From assembly GCF_029784135.1 (NCBI RefSeq), contig NC_073746.1:67644763-67708762 (forward strand): DNA of 64,000 nucleotides, given 5' to 3'. Source of the DNA: Toxorhynchites rutilus septentrionalis. Lineage: Eukaryota; Arthropoda; Insecta; Diptera; Culicidae. Under the pieces are notes generated by a model that saw only the letters and a program-made list of their open reading frames with translations, did no database searches and had not been told where the DNA came from. This document shows, piece by piece, positions 21,650 to 33,639 of this stretch. Positions within the stretch are counted from its first letter, which is position 1, and every line of letters begins with the position of its first letter. Position numbers and translations under genes: made by a program.

Positions 21650-23455
21650 ATGTCGTCCAAGTTGGAACTTTCCTGGCCGGAGGAATGTCAGCATGTAATC
21701 TTTCGCGAGCTCGGAACTCACCTCACCCGCCAGGAACGCTTCCGTGCCGCTACCGCAAACTTTAGAAAAGCCGTCGCAGCTGCACCGGGAGCGATTGATT
21801 GCCATTATCTGAAAAGTGTGGCCTGCTTCCGGAATTCCGAACTCAAGGATGCCTTGACGAGCATCCGGGCCGGACTAGCCGTCGAGCGGGATGAGTTGGA
21901 TCCCCGGGGGGTGGACTTTCCCTGTTCCCTTCAAGAGTGTCGAACCGTGTTCGAGCTGGGTAAATTCGAGGAGCACGTGAAGGTTGCCTCGAACAAGAGG
22001 ATTCACTTTACCGGCCATCGGCTGAAGGATATTGAGGGGGAGATTCAACTGGCAACCCGAAACTATAAGAATGTGTTGGGAAAACGTGCGGGGCCATGCT
22101 TGCAGGAGCATCGTCATCGGCTTAAGCAGATTAGCGAAGAGTGGGCGCAGGAGGGCAAGGTGGATCCGACACCAGCCTGGAAAAGCAAACTTCAGCGAGG
22201 TGAATGTGATGTCGTTAGTGTGGTGGAGCTGGCTGAGAAACAGCTACATATCAGGGAAAAGAACCGTCAGGAAAAAAATCTTAAAATGCTTGGTCAAATA
22301 TATTTGAACCACGGTTGGACAGATTTGGTGTTCTTAAATTCTCTGCGCAAAGGAGGAGTTTGGGAAAAAACTGTAAATCTCCCCGAGGCGGAAGAACGTT
22401 CCAAGATGCTTTCGGATACGGTCGAGAAATGCTACGGAAGGGTGGAAGCAGCGTTGTTGACCCTCCAATCAAGATATCCTGTGTATACCTACCGCAGAAA
22501 CAGATTCGGATCGTCAGAGAAAGCAGCTGACTATCTCATGGATAATATCTTTAAAATCCGTTACAAAACCTATCGGGATGTGCACAATCAGCTAGACCAC
22601 ATGCACGAGCTTCGAGCGGCCGAAAAGTTGAACGCTTTGCGGGAGTATGTGGGTGACACGCTTTGGAACCACTATCAAATCAAGACGGAACGAGTATTCC
22701 CGGATCGGTACAAATTTGTGAACGAGATCTGCAACCTAGTTGGGCTGGCAATCACGGATAGCTACAAGGTACCGCCCAAGCTGATGGACGAACCTCTGAA
22801 AGGTAGACTGTTGATACTCTTCAATTTGCCCCTGGCAAAGGAAGACGAAGTGGTTGTACCCATCTTTGGAGATAAGTCAACCTACCGTGATCCGGCTGCG
22901 CCCGATTATGGTTACATCGCTTACAAGTAGGTTAAGTGTTTCGTCACCGTAACTCCCAAGTCATTCTTAAGACGCTATTTTCCCCCAGAAACAAAATCAC
23001 TCTGCTGGAGAAACGAATACCATACTCCCGATATCCGATCGAGAGGGCCTTCCTGTACAACGAGATGTGCCGTCACCACTTGGCGGCAAGCAAACTGGAC
23101 GAAACTCGGATCATGGCACGGAAAGTAATCTGGGAAGCCACCCAAAGTGGAAGCAATTTGTGGAAATTTCTCGGAGCACTGGCAATCGTCCGGGCGGACT
23201 GCAGCCAGATGAACCTGGAAAAGTTGGTCGACTCACTGGACGAAGCAAGCCAAGCTGCTCTGGCTCTGGAGGACGAACGGTTGGATCATGTTATTCGGGT
23301 GGCTACCATTGTGAGTATTGGAATCGATAGTGGATGTCAGGGGTTAAATTTCCTAATCACGTTTCCCCATCGATAAACAGGTTAACGGGAAATTGATGAC
23401 TAAAAAAATGGAGGAAAGAAACTCGATAGAAATTCGTCGCGTGGAACTAGGCTAG
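21650..23455 (+). CDS. ODAD4: TPR protein resembling outer dynein arm docking subunit 4 (TTC25)
   Basis: Three exons (21650-22926, 22989-23310, 23381-23455) join into 558 codons including TAG, giving 557 residues. The joins keep frame: TAC-AA|A-AAC gives a phase-2 junction and ACC-ATT|GTT a phase-0 junction. Residues about 15-82 form two TPR-like helical hairpins (RFRAATANFRKAVAAAPG, ELKDALTSIRAGL). The middle is charged and helical. Residues about 427-530 look like further degenerate TPRs, with TLLEKRIPYSRYPIERAFLY resembling the family's C-terminal block. ODAD4 helps dock outer dynein arms on axonemal doublets, so in insects sperm tails and sensory cilia are the likely sites. It is shorter than the vertebrate protein (about 670 residues). 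No neighbouring host gene is visible. The family call is by motif recall only; another axonemal TPR protein is the main alternative. Confidence 0.75.
22927..22988 (+). other. Intron 1 of the TPR gene (62 bp)
   Basis: Donor AA|GTAGGT and acceptor CTATTTTCCCCCAG. The unspliced frame hits TAG immediately, while splicing restores continuous TPR-family sequence. The length is typical of short dipteran introns. Confidence 0.88.
23311..23380 (+). other. Intron 2 of the TPR gene (70 bp)
   Basis: Donor ATT|GTGAGT and acceptor GATAAACAG. Without splicing the frame runs only to about 23,376. Splicing adds a 24-residue basic C-terminus (ending RRVELG) before TAG. The alternative, a retained intron with a slightly different tail, is possible but less likely given the strong donor. 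Confidence 0.8.
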
Positions 23456-24845
23456 AATCCGTATTGCAAACCCAAAAATACAATCAAAACGAAATCGTGA
23501 CTCTAAGTTTTATTTCACCTCCGCCCATATATATATTTGAATTACACCCTTTTTTGTGCATGAAAGTTGTTGTTTCACTAATGTTTGGTATGCAGCATAA
23601 CGTGCTGTTGTCAAGTTGTGCTGTCGCGTGCAGTCGATCAGCAACGGAGAAATAATTAAAATGCGATCCATGGATCAGTATCATTTAGTTAACGGATAAA
23701 CTACCCCACATCCACAACAACCGGCAGCGGCAAGCACATGTTAGGGTAATTATCGATAATTGGTCACAGGTGGGTTCATGTCGAAAGGGCAGAACATGAT
23801 ATTATTAACGACCTCATATTTGCCACCGGCTACACTTTATATGGAGTGCTTCATAAAATTTTCCAAAAACTTTTTTCGTTCAAACTTTTCCTTGGATATT
23901 TTTTCAAAAGATATGATTATCTTTATGACCTGATGGATGTGAAAATCACTTCATTCAGTGTCTGTCTTGCTTACAACTTTTAGAATACACCTTGTGGAAA
24001 TATGAGGGAAATAATTTATACACTTCTTTAAAATTCTTTTTCGATTTAGAGAAGAAAAAATCCGTTTAAACTAAGTCCAATTAGCCTATAAATCCAACTT
24101 GGATTTGCTTCTTGGATCGTTTTGGTACATTGATTTGCTGTTAAGATGGATAAGTCATCAGCATTCACCCGGATCTGAATCTATTTAGGATCTTAATCTG
24201 GAATTGGGAGTATGAATATGAAAATTGAATCTAGAATCGGAACAAAGTATCAAAGTATCAAAAATCGAAGGTTCAACTGTTGGACATTTTTGGAAAGCTT
24301 GTGGTCAGCAAAGATAATTCGATAGGTCTGGTACCTTTAATTTTGTTGCCTGATCAAACTTTCATTGTGTATTTGAAATATAGTTTGGTTCGAAAGAAAA
24401 GCCATATGGTATTTTTTATGTTATGGTTAGTTTTTCAGAGCATCGGGAAATAGGATATAACGTCAAAACTACGACATTAAAGCTCGCATACCCAACATCA
24501 ATCACATCTTAAATGACAACGAATAATTTTACTTCAACTGACTCAAGCGTCCTCTAGCGGTTCAGATGCACCTCGAGAACTCTGGGATTTCAAAATTTTT
24601 GGAAAGCTATCGTCAACGCTTATACTGATTCACTAAATTTTTTAACACCAAAATGAAAACTGAACCTTTCAGATCAGCCATCCGACATTGGCCATCGATC
24701 ATTACTTATTCCAGCTACTTCGAGCGATTGTCCGAATTACGTGCCGTACTCATATACCCATGTCTTATTTTCAGATGCGTTGAAAGAAATGTTGGAAGCT
24801 CCGTTAGCTCTCAGACTTTAACGCAACATTTATTATAAACTTTTT
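23456..24845. other. Intergenic DNA downstream of the TPR gene
   Basis: No perfect AATAAA follows the stop closely. A variant AATACA lies about 20 bases downstream. The rest is AT-rich with short degenerate AATCTGGATT-like repeats near 24.2 kb. No gene supported. Confidence 0.35.
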
Positions 24846-24965
24846 TTTTGACGAATTTCATGTAGCATCATCATGAGTTGGTCGCGCCATCTGAAATTGC
24901 AGTGAAACGTTGTGAGTGTAAAGACTGTGCACAATGCACAATGGTCCAGGAGGTGCATGAAATAA
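24846..24965. repeat. Remnant joining ends of two foldback families
   Basis: GACGAATTTCATG through GCAGTGAAACGTTGTGAGTG matches the terminal region of the 13-kb foldback (family A). Within 25 bases it is followed by CACAATGGTCCAGGAGGTGC, which matches the end of the 34.7-38.6 kb foldback (family C). Neither body is present. Confidence 0.65.
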
Positions 24966-25320
24966 TGAAACAAGTAAACAATGTAACGAATAAAATAGGT
25001 AGGTTTCTTTGATTTTAATCGAATGAACTGCAAAGGTTTGAAATGATAATTATTATTATCATGATATTAAAAAAAATAAACCTTTGCGGTCGAAATTATT
25101 TTCCCTTGGAAAAAGATCCTTTTGTCTTTCCACGCCAATAACGTTTTGTTTATACCGAGTACCGTTAGCTATTAATCATAGAAACTCCGTATATATTCGT
25201 TAAATAGCTCACTAGATATAAAAATTCGTTTAGAAAAAATGTAAATTAAACTATTATTAGTATTTAGTATGATTCCTTGCTGTGGTGGCTGAGAGCAGAT
25301 AAACGACCGCAAAGGATAAA

Positions 25321-25400
25321 ACTCTCTCTCTCTCTTTTTCTCTATCTCCCTTTCTTTATATATCTTTCCCTATCTCCCTTTCTTTATATATCTTTCCCTA

Positions 25401-25441
<41 letters not shown>

Positions 25442-25456
25442 TTCTCTCTCTCTCTT

Positions 25457-25547
<91 letters not shown>

Positions 25548-25555
25548 GCTCTCTC

Positions 25556-25600
<45 letters not shown>

Positions 25601-26115
25601 TTCGCTCTCTCTCTCTCTCTCTTTCGCTCTCTCTCTACCTCTCTCCCATTCTCTACTTGGTAGAGCTTTCTCTACCTCTCTCCCATTCTCTCTCTCTTTC
25701 TCTTTCTCTCTCACTCTTTCTCTACCTCTCTCCCATTCTCTCTCTCTTTCTCTTTCTCTCTCTCTTTTTCTCTCTCTCTTTTTCTCTCTCTCTCTCCCCC
25801 TCTCTCTCTCTTTCTCTCCCTCTCTCCCATTCTCTCTCTCTTTCTCTTTCTCTCTCTATCTCTTCCCCCCCTCTCTCTTCCCCCCCACCACCCTTCTCTC
25901 TTTTTTCTCTCTCTTTCTTTCACTCTTTCTCTCTCTTTTTCTCTCTCTCTCCCTCTCTCTTTCTCTCTCTTTTTCTCTCTCTCTCCCTCTCTCTTTCTCT
26001 CTCTTTTTCTCTCTCTCTCCCTCTCTCTTTCTCTCTCTTTTTCTCTCTCTCTCTCCCTCTCTCTTTCTCTAGCTCCCCCTCCTTTGCTCTCTCTCTTTTT
26101 CTCTCTTCATTCTAT
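25321..26115. repeat. CT-rich microsatellite, about 800 bp
   Basis: Almost pure pyrimidine on the plus strand: CT dinucleotides interspersed with CTTT, CCCT and short TCTACCTCTCTCCCATTCTC units that recur several times. Frames across it give only Leu-Ser runs (or Arg-Glu on the other strand) and are not genes. Confidence 0.96.
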
Positions 26116-28060
26116 TCAGCGCTCAAACAACACCAAGTTTTAACTGGGGTATCCTAGTGTAAAGGCAAACAATATTTTTACTATCCATTATTTCATTTAA
26201 CCATAGAATTAAGGAAACAACATGTTGATATATGCTAGTTGAAATATAGTTAAGAGTTTGGCTCCTTTAAACTTATGTAACTGAGCCTGTAAAAATAAAC
26301 GGATTAATAAAAAATAAAAAATATTTCATTATTTGTTTCTTTAGATTTTAACAATTCAACAAGGACTAAGACGGAAAATTCATGATAAGAACAATTACAA
26401 GGTGGTGAAATGTCGCTGTTGTATGATCCTCGGAGTAGTAAAAAAATATTTTTAACAAAATGACGGCCGTTTGAAAAAAAAAATTTTAGAAGGTTTTTCA
26501 TGACGATTTAAACTTTTTTAAGAATATTGAAATTAAAAAATTATATTTTCGTATTCGTTCATGCGATTGAGACATGTACAACGATTTATGTATGATTTAT
26601 TCATTTTTATTCATTTACATATAACATTTGCAGTAAACGAGAAACACGCGTTTGAAGTTTTGTATCAAGGCCGTACAATATTACAAACCACAACACTAAA
26701 ATGTCTACAACAAGTCCTCTCTAGTGAATATACGAATGTCTGAACTTCAGAGAACTTTGTTTTCTTCATATCTTTTTATGATTCTTTTCGCTAGGAGTGA
26801 GCTTGCGTAAATTTAAGAGTGTGTTCGAGTTTAGTGGTTACTTTTTCCGATCCATCATGCGGTTTCCGCGAATTCTAGCATTGTTTCCGGGTCAAAAGTG
26901 GCGTCAAAGTGAAGGACGTTTTGAGTCGGATGTGAAGAAGGTGTTTTGTTCAATTTGTTGAAGTTGCGTTCTTCAATTGAAAACTGAATATAAACATTTG
27001 TTCCACTGCGGATGGTATCGCCACAACCGACTCAGTTCTGATTTTCTGTTAGCGTTCTGCGAAAGGTGCCGCAAAGTATAATTCGTGGAATATTTCTTTG
27101 AGAATGATGTTTTTAGAAGCGCAGATGTAATTTTTCTAAGGGATATTGAAAAACTATTTAGATAAAAAATTATTCAATTAACCAATCCTTTCAACCACAA
27201 CATCGAGTCTCGAGGTTGTGTCCGAGAATGACCGTAAAGTAGACGTAGGTCATTCTCGGATTCGTATAGTTGACGTAGGTCATTTTCGAGAGATATTTAT
27301 TGCATGTTAATTTTTAATATCTTTGGAAAAAATACGCCGCAGCCTCCGTCGACCTCTTGCCGCTACTGACTTTGACCTAAACGTGGTGAGCTCAGTTTTA
27401 TCAGTTATTTCTCGCTCGAGTACAACAGCTCCCGCAACTCACTTGGGTGGTTTCTTAGTACGGGTTAGAAAAACACCTAGCGGTATACACATTGGTGCAT
27501 ACATTTGTATACGAAATCATATTCTCTCGCTCGAGTATAAGAGCCCGCGCAGCTTGCTTGTTTTGTCAAAAAGAGTTAGTAAGTGAGTTTTGAATTATAA
27601 AAGCCTGAACTTAAAACAATCAAATTTTTTTGCTAACTCGTCTCTAGCTTCTGAAAAGATCAATTTGAAATACCTAACCCAAACTCTCGGCCTTGGGAAA
27701 GACCATTTGGAAGCCTCGCTGCCGACTGGTCGCTAGCTGGATGACTGCTGAATCGTGAATAAACTTTCATCAGGGACATGTCAAATATGTTTTGCCTTTT
27801 TTTCAAATCGAATAGTTTTGCGGTTTGATAAAATCGAGCAATTACCGTATTCATATGACAGTGCTGCGGTTTTGTTTTTTCTATTTCCTAATAAAGCTAC
27901 ATTTTTTAATCAAAAGAAGACATAAAAAAGCCGTCACGTCGATAATTAATGTCGGTTCCGGATTTCGTTGGTAAAACTATATTATTCGAGGAATGACTAT
28001 TTTGAAAGCAATATAAGTATTGGAATCAGTTGTTTCTAATGACATTTGGTGACTCAACTA
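26116..28060. other. Intergenic, no gene seen
   Basis: Mostly unique AT-rich DNA. Near 27,190-27,290 the block GTAGGTCATTxTCG occurs twice in direct order, and CTCGCTCGAGTA occurs at about 27,410 and 27,525, suggesting small degenerate repeats. No coding region could be supported. Confidence 0.4.
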
Positions 28061-28083
28061 TGTTGAAAATACGAATTATGAAT

Positions 28084-28373
28084 GGTAGAAAGCATTCAGT
28101 GACGACAGAGAAGAGATGAATGGTTTGTCACATCAAGGGCGACCCACCTCTTGAACTGATGAAAACACCGATAAAATAAAAGGAGTGGTGCTCAAAAATC
28201 GCCATTTAAGTTTGAAAGAGCTAGCCCGTGAATTAAATATCTCTCACGAGACCGTTCGGTATATTTTGATTGATGTTTTGGGCATGGGAAAAGTCGCAGC
28301 ACGACTAGTGCCAGAAGAGCTCAAATTTCTTCAAAAATTTCATCGTAATCAAGTGGCTAAAACTCTACATTGA
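28084..28373 (+). pseudogene. mariner-like transposase N-terminal fragment
   Basis: An in-frame stretch reads an acidic linker with GRPTS, a TGA stop, then TDENTDKIK and an HTH domain (LSLKELARELNISHETVRYI) followed by DVLGMGKVAARLVPEELK. This pattern (GRPS linker, HTH, LGMRKVxAxxVP) is typical of mariner-family DNA-binding domains. The frame ends in TGA after 62 codons, before any catalytic domain. No terminal repeats were identified. Confidence 0.78.
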
Positions 28374-28380
28374 GAATTAT

Positions 28381-28835
28381 ACAAACAAATAAACACAATT
28401 CTGATCTTCAAATGATTTGATTTTACCTGAACGGATGTTGATTTCATGAAGAATGTTGATCAAGCAAAAAAACACGAGGACATTATTTTGAATATAAAAT
28501 TTAGTTTACAAAAATTCGTGAGTCGTGATAGATACGAGGTCTAGGGCAGAGATATGACGTCTAATATCAAATCGCGTAATAGATATTCTCGTTCCAAATT
28601 TCATTAATTCATCGCTAGTATTCGAATAACAGTCGATTGTGTCTAGATTGGTTCAATGGTAAAGTTGAAAGATTATGAATTGGACTATTTGGGTTGAGAA
28701 TATTACAAAATTCAATAGGTCTTATTTTGTAGATGTTTTTGTTTGCACCCTCTAGTCCTAGCAAGTAGCAATTAAAACGTTTTTGTTTTTCTTCTTGAAA
28801 GATCCACTTTTTAATTTTTTTTTTTATTTTGGTTA
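28381..28835. other. Intergenic, nothing recognised
   Basis: AT-rich, with no supported gene or repeat. Confidence 0.35.
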
Positions 28836-30135
28836 AAGGGTGTGTCATATCAAATTGCATCACGGAAAAAAACGCTGTAGAAATTCGCCCAGTAGACCGA
28901 TCCTTTTGAAAATTTTAGACAGTAAAATAAAAACTATTAAACAACTTTTGGCATTTTCTTTTTATTCATACTTCGAGCCCAAGCCCGTATGCTCGCACCT
29001 TCCTCTTTACCCCGTCCATAAGGTTCTGTACAACGTCAGGTTGTAGTTTTTTTTTGAACAGAAATCCATTTTCTCTTGAAGTCCGCCTCCGATTTGACAA
29101 CTTTTGGGTTCTTCCGGAGGTCCTGCTTCATAATCGCCCAATATTTCTCTATTGGGCGGAGCTCCGGCGCGTTGGGCGGGTTCATTTCCTTTGGCACGAA
29201 GGTGACCCCGTTGGCTTCGTACCACTCCAACACGTCCTTTGAATAGTGGCACGAAGCGAGATCCGGCCAGAAGATGGTCGGGCCCTTGTGCTGCTTCAAT
29301 AGTGGTAGTAAGCGCTTCTGTAGGCACTCCTTAAGGTAAACCTGCCCGCTTACCGTGCCGGTCATCACGAAGGGGGCGCTCCGCTTTCCGCAAGAGCAGA
29401 TCGCTTGCCACACCATGTACTTTTTGGCAAACTTGGATAGTTTCTGCTTGCGAATCTCCTCCGGAACGCTGAATTTGTCCTCTGCGGAGAAGAACAACAG
29501 GCCCGGCAGCTGACGAAAGTCCGCTTTGACGTAGGTTTTGTCGTCCATTACCAGGCAATGCGGCTTCGTCAGCATTTCGGTGTACAGCTTCCGGGCTCGC
29601 GTCTTCCCCACCATGTTTTGCCTTTCGTCGCGGTTAGAAGCCTTCTGAACCTTGTATGTACGCAGGTCCTCCCGCTGCTTGGTCCGCTGGACGAATGAAC
29701 TTGACAAATTCAGCTTATTGGCGACATCCCGGACCGAACTTCTCGGATCACGTCTAAACTGCTTAACTACGCGCTTGTGATCTTTTTCACTGACGGAGCA
29801 TCCATTTTTGCCGTTCTTCACCTTCCGGTCGATGGTTAGGTTCTCGAAGTATCGTTTTAGTACTCTGCTGACCGTGGATTGAACGATTCCCAGCATCTTA
29901 CCGATGTCCCGATGTGACAACTCCGGATTCTCGAAATGAGTGCACAGGATTAATTCACGACGCTCTTTTTCGTTCGACGACATTTTTCCAAATTTACGAA
30001 AAATTGACAGTGAAGCATGGCCAACGTGATCTGTACACTCTTATCTGATTATAAGCGAAAGCTGAAGATATAATTCCTAAAATTTAAATTTCTACAGCGT
30101 TTTTTCCGTGATGCAATTTGATGTGACACACCCTT
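28836..30135 (-). mobile_element. ITmD37E transposon, 1.3 kb, nearly intact
   Basis: Perfectly bounded by TA target duplications (28,834-28,835 and 30,136-30,137). Terminal repeats start AAGGGTGTGTCAxATCAAAT and extend about 50 bases with only a few mismatches. Inside is one open minus-strand transposase frame. The high terminal-repeat match and uninterrupted gene indicate recent insertion. Confidence 0.95.
29036..29983 (-). CDS. DD37E transposase (IS630-Tc1-mariner superfamily)
   Basis: The 315-residue frame starts at the ATG 152 bases inside the right end. Residues about 10-48 form a first HTH (LSHRDIGKMLGIVQSTVSRV) and about 66-105 a second (SSVRDVANKLNLSSSFVQR), the bipartite DNA-binding region of ITm transposases. 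Catalytic residues are the aspartate in VMDDKTY (147 or 148), D241 in FWPDLASCHY and E279 in RPIEKYW. The D241-E279 interval contains 37 residues, defining the DD37E clade described from mosquitoes. The enzyme would cut and paste the element at TA sites in the nucleus. No stop or frameshift is seen; the C-terminus (KKTTT) follows an A-run and may be slightly shortened by slippage. Confidence 0.93.
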   Translation of the reverse strand: MSSNEKERRELILCTHFENPELSHRDIGKMLGIVQSTVSRVLKRYFENLTIDRKVKNGKNGCSVSEKDHKRVVKQFRRDPRSSVRDVANKLNLSSSFVQRTKQREDLRTYKVQKASNRDERQNMVGKTRARKLYTEMLTKPHCLVMDDKTYVKADFRQLPGLLFFSAEDKFSVPEEIRKQKLSKFAKKYMVWQAICSCGKRSAPFVMTGTVSGQVYLKECLQKRLLPLLKQHKGPTIFWPDLASCHYSKDVLEWYEANGVTFVPKEMNPPNAPELRPIEKYWAIMKQDLRKNPKVVKSEADFKRKWISVQKKTTT

Positions 30136-31872
30136 TATCACAGTAACAGGAAGAGTTTTAGGACCCTCTTATTCTTAAGATGTTTCTTCCAATTGCTGGT
30201 TAGGAACATTCTGTGCGGATGCCTTCCGCCGACAATGGATTCTTCCTAAGTCATACTGCCATTAGTCGATAATAACGTTCAGGTAAGAGTTATTTGTAAC
30301 AGGGGATCACCCCGCTCGAAAAACCGAAAGCGTCCGAAAGTTCTCTCTCTTTCCATGCACACGTTTAATTTGCGCCCACAGTTGGTGGTGATCTACTCTC
30401 GAGGCTACTCGACTACCCAGCGAGACGTCGAAGGTCTCGTCAAACACAATTACTGCTGAATAACGTCAGCGCATTTTCCTCTCATCTCAACAGGCCCCGG
30501 AGGTGAGCCTGGCCGAGGCGAAACCATCACTCGAAAGCAATTGCGGCCACTTGAACCGATGCTCTAAAAGAGAAATGCAACTGCATTTCCCAAACACAAC
30601 ATCGCATCGGGCCGGTAAAGTGCTCACGTTCCGATAAGCGCGCAGATGTTTTCTAGGGAATCGATCGGTCTGTGTCCAACTGTGTTTTGTGCGCGCACTT
30701 GGTGTTCTCTCGAGAGGACCTCTTGGGATGCAACAGGAGAGTCCTTCAATGGTCCGGTTTTGTTATACGCGATGATGGGCACGTGTCAATAGCGCTGCAC
30801 GACGCGTCATTTATCCAGCGCGATTGTGTTGTTTTTATCCGCACAGGACTTACGCGGTTCCATTGGAAGGGTGCGCATTGAATGGGATTCGAAAAAAATA
30901 GAAAAAAAAACACACACACAGAGCGCGAATTACATGAACCCTTCCTCAACATATTGTAATGAGTTGAGCCCGAACGCTATGCAACTGTGAATCTCACACA
31001 TCAGCGGGTATCGTGCAAATCAAATTAATTGAAACACTCCCGGCTAGCGGCACTGATACCGCGCGCGGCTATTGATACTGATATCATCATCTGTAGGTAG
31101 CGAGGCATCCCTGGGGAAAAGGGTTGTCCGTCCGTCCCTAGTTTGACAGGGGGATGCACCACTAGCTTGATGATGACGGTGAAAACACATTCAAATGCAT
31201 ACCTATTACTATTATTATTATCAACGAGCCACGGCTCGAATTTGAATTTGTTGATAGTAATCATAATCGTGCAATTAAGTTATAGAAACAGCGCGTGGTT
31301 GGTGAGGTAAGGATGCTGGGAAATTACGCGGATATTAAATTTTAATTTCATCGAAAGGAAGGAAGAACATCATGTATAGAATTTTGGTATTAGGAAATTG
31401 TTGTCTCTGTGATTGTGTGATATTTGGTTATTGTGAAAACTATACTGATTGATTAAAATTTGTACATCACTTATCGAAATCATAACACCATGTATCCATT
31501 CGATATTTTATTTCACTTTTTGAATGAAATAAGCAAGTTTTTAAGTTAATAAAAACCATCGTGTTTCGGTCAAAAATTTCTAGGACCTCTAGAATAATTT
31601 GAAACCATGTCATTGAGTTGTTTTTTTTTTCTATCTGGTGAGCTCAATTGTCGTAACTTTTATTCATCAATTCAAGATAACCGAATCCAGCTGATCAATA
31701 CTGACAAAATCGAGCGATAAATACGATAAAACATCTAACATGTACACCATTGAAATCCAGCTCTGTAACAGCCAAAATACTAATGAGCCTAAAATGAATA
31801 CACGAATGGGATATAAAAAGTACAGGGCGGACTAGATCATATAAAGTCTCAGATTTAAATATGTTTATACAG
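30136..31872. other. Intergenic, apparently single-copy DNA
   Basis: The 30.3-31.3 kb part is CpG-richer than the flanks and shows no repeats, like the 4.6-5.6 and 10.7-12.7 kb stretches. No gene could be supported. A regulatory role is possible but unproven. Confidence 0.4.
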
Positions 31873-32940
31873 CCATTCCATGCCAAACCGATATAGAGGT
31901 TCGCAGATTTTTGTCAAACCGTATTTTATTTATTTTTTTGTTAGGGTGACCATTTCCATTTTCGGGTGGTTCAGAAAATCAATTTTTTCGCATTTTTGCC
32001 AAAAATTACTTTTTTCTAAAATTCATAACTTTCGAACCACTGGACCAATTCAGATGTTCGACATATTAAATTGAAGCCAATTAGCTGGTCCTTTTGGAAA
32101 AATACTACAGTTGCAGAAAATTTGAATGATGTTTTCGTTATTACTGATTGTATTTGTTTTTATAGTTTTCATGGTCTCTGGACCAAAGGCACTATATTTT
32201 TTATATTTTTTCTGGAAAGCTGAGGATTTTTCACATAACATATCTCGAAACCAGGGAGGCGTTTTTTTCGTTTTTGAGTTATGATTTTTCAAAGTTAACA
32301 TGTTCTCAGTTTTCCTACAATATTTTTCTGCGACTAGACTGGATGTATGTGACTATAATCCAATTAATTGGCAAATGTGTTATTTATTCATAAAAGGCTA
32401 GTTATTAGGCTTTAATTTGATATGTCGATCATCTGAATCGGTCCAGTAGTTCAAAAGTAATAAATTTTTGAAAAAAGTCATTGTTGGGAAAAAAGGGAAA
32501 ATGGTTTTTGGACCATCGGGTAACTTTGGACAATCATAACCTAAATACGAAAAAAAATGCTTTCTGGTTTCGAAATATGTTGTGTAAAAAATTTTCAGCT
32601 TTCTAAAAATAATATAAAAAATATAGTGCCTTTGGTCCCGAGACCATGAAAACTATAAATAATAAATACAATGAATAATTACGAAATAATTACGGTAAAC
32701 TTTGAAAAATAATTACTTAAAAACAAAAAAACGCCTCTCTGGTTTCGAGATATGTTATGCAAAAACAAGTTCAGCTTTCAAAAAAAATATGAAATAATAT
32801 AGCCTTCCCACCCTAAAATGGAAATGGTCACCATAACAAAAAAATAAAAAAAATGCGGGTCTAATGGTATGAGACAAAGAACAATATTTCCACTCGCCAC
32901 GAAAATCTGAGAATCACTATATCGGTTTGACATGGGATGG
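31873..32940. mobile_element. Foldback element, family B, 1.07 kb
   Basis: Ends CCATTCCATGCCAAACCGAT and the complement of ATCGGTTTGACATGGGATGG. Mirrored internal blocks (CCATTTCCATTTT, CATAACATATCTCGAAACCA, GGTCTCTGGACCA) make the element largely self-complementary. No coding capacity. Partial copies lie at 16,112, 53,524 and 56,050. Confidence 0.85.
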
Positions 32941-32944
32941 TTGT

Positions 32945-33565
32945 TTAAATAAAAATGTAAGGCAAAATCTGTTGGTAAGCGGAAAATCCGAAGAAGGGAT
33001 GGTCCGATTTCAGCCTCCTGTATTTTGTTGTATTCGTCTCTTCCCGTAGATCAATATAGTGTAGAGAAAATCGAATTTTTTTCGGAAAATCCTGAAGGAA
33101 GGTCGGAAAATTCGGAAAATTTAATTCCCGCATGTTCGAAAATCACATCATAATAAGCGTTGTTAGTCCATTCAATATTTGCGCTATCGAAATTGATCTT
33201 TGTTCGTAAGTGGAAATGAATTTTCAGGCGAAATAACGCATTTCCATATCTTATATCTAAAAAAAAAATTGGAAGGCCAAATGTGTTGGTAAGAGCAAAA
33301 CCCGGTGAAGGAATGGTTCAATTTGAGACATCTAAATTTCGTTGTATTCGTCTCTTCCCGTAGATTAATATAGCGGAGAGAAAAATCGGAAAATTCGGAA
33401 AATTGAATTCCCATATGTTCTACAATTAGCTAAGAGTTGTTAGTCCATTTGATGTTGGCGCTAACGAAATTGATTTTTGTTCGAAAGTGGAAAAGGATTT
33501 TCAGACGGAATAACGCATTCCTATATCTTCTATCTATATAAACAAAAATGGAAGGCCAAATGTGT
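32945..33565 (+). repeat. Helitron-type 5' module, three tandem units
   Basis: The block AAGGCCAAATGTGTTGGTAAG recurs (diverged) at about 32,958, 33,272 and 33,552. Each is preceded by an AT-rich TATATxxAAAAATGG-like leader and followed by a TTGTATTCGTCTCTTCCCGTAGAT block. The third copy has a TCTATATAAACAAAAATGG leader like Helitron 5' ends elsewhere here. No CTAG end was found. Confidence 0.6.
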
Positions 33566-33639
33566 TGGTGTGCCCTAAACCAGAGGAAGGAATGGTCCGA
33601 TTTGAGCTGTCTTTATTTTGTTATATTCTCTGTATCAAA

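Noticed and set aside
25277..26157. Leu-Ser frames of 128 and 166 codons
   Set aside because: CT microsatellite translation; no domain or start context.
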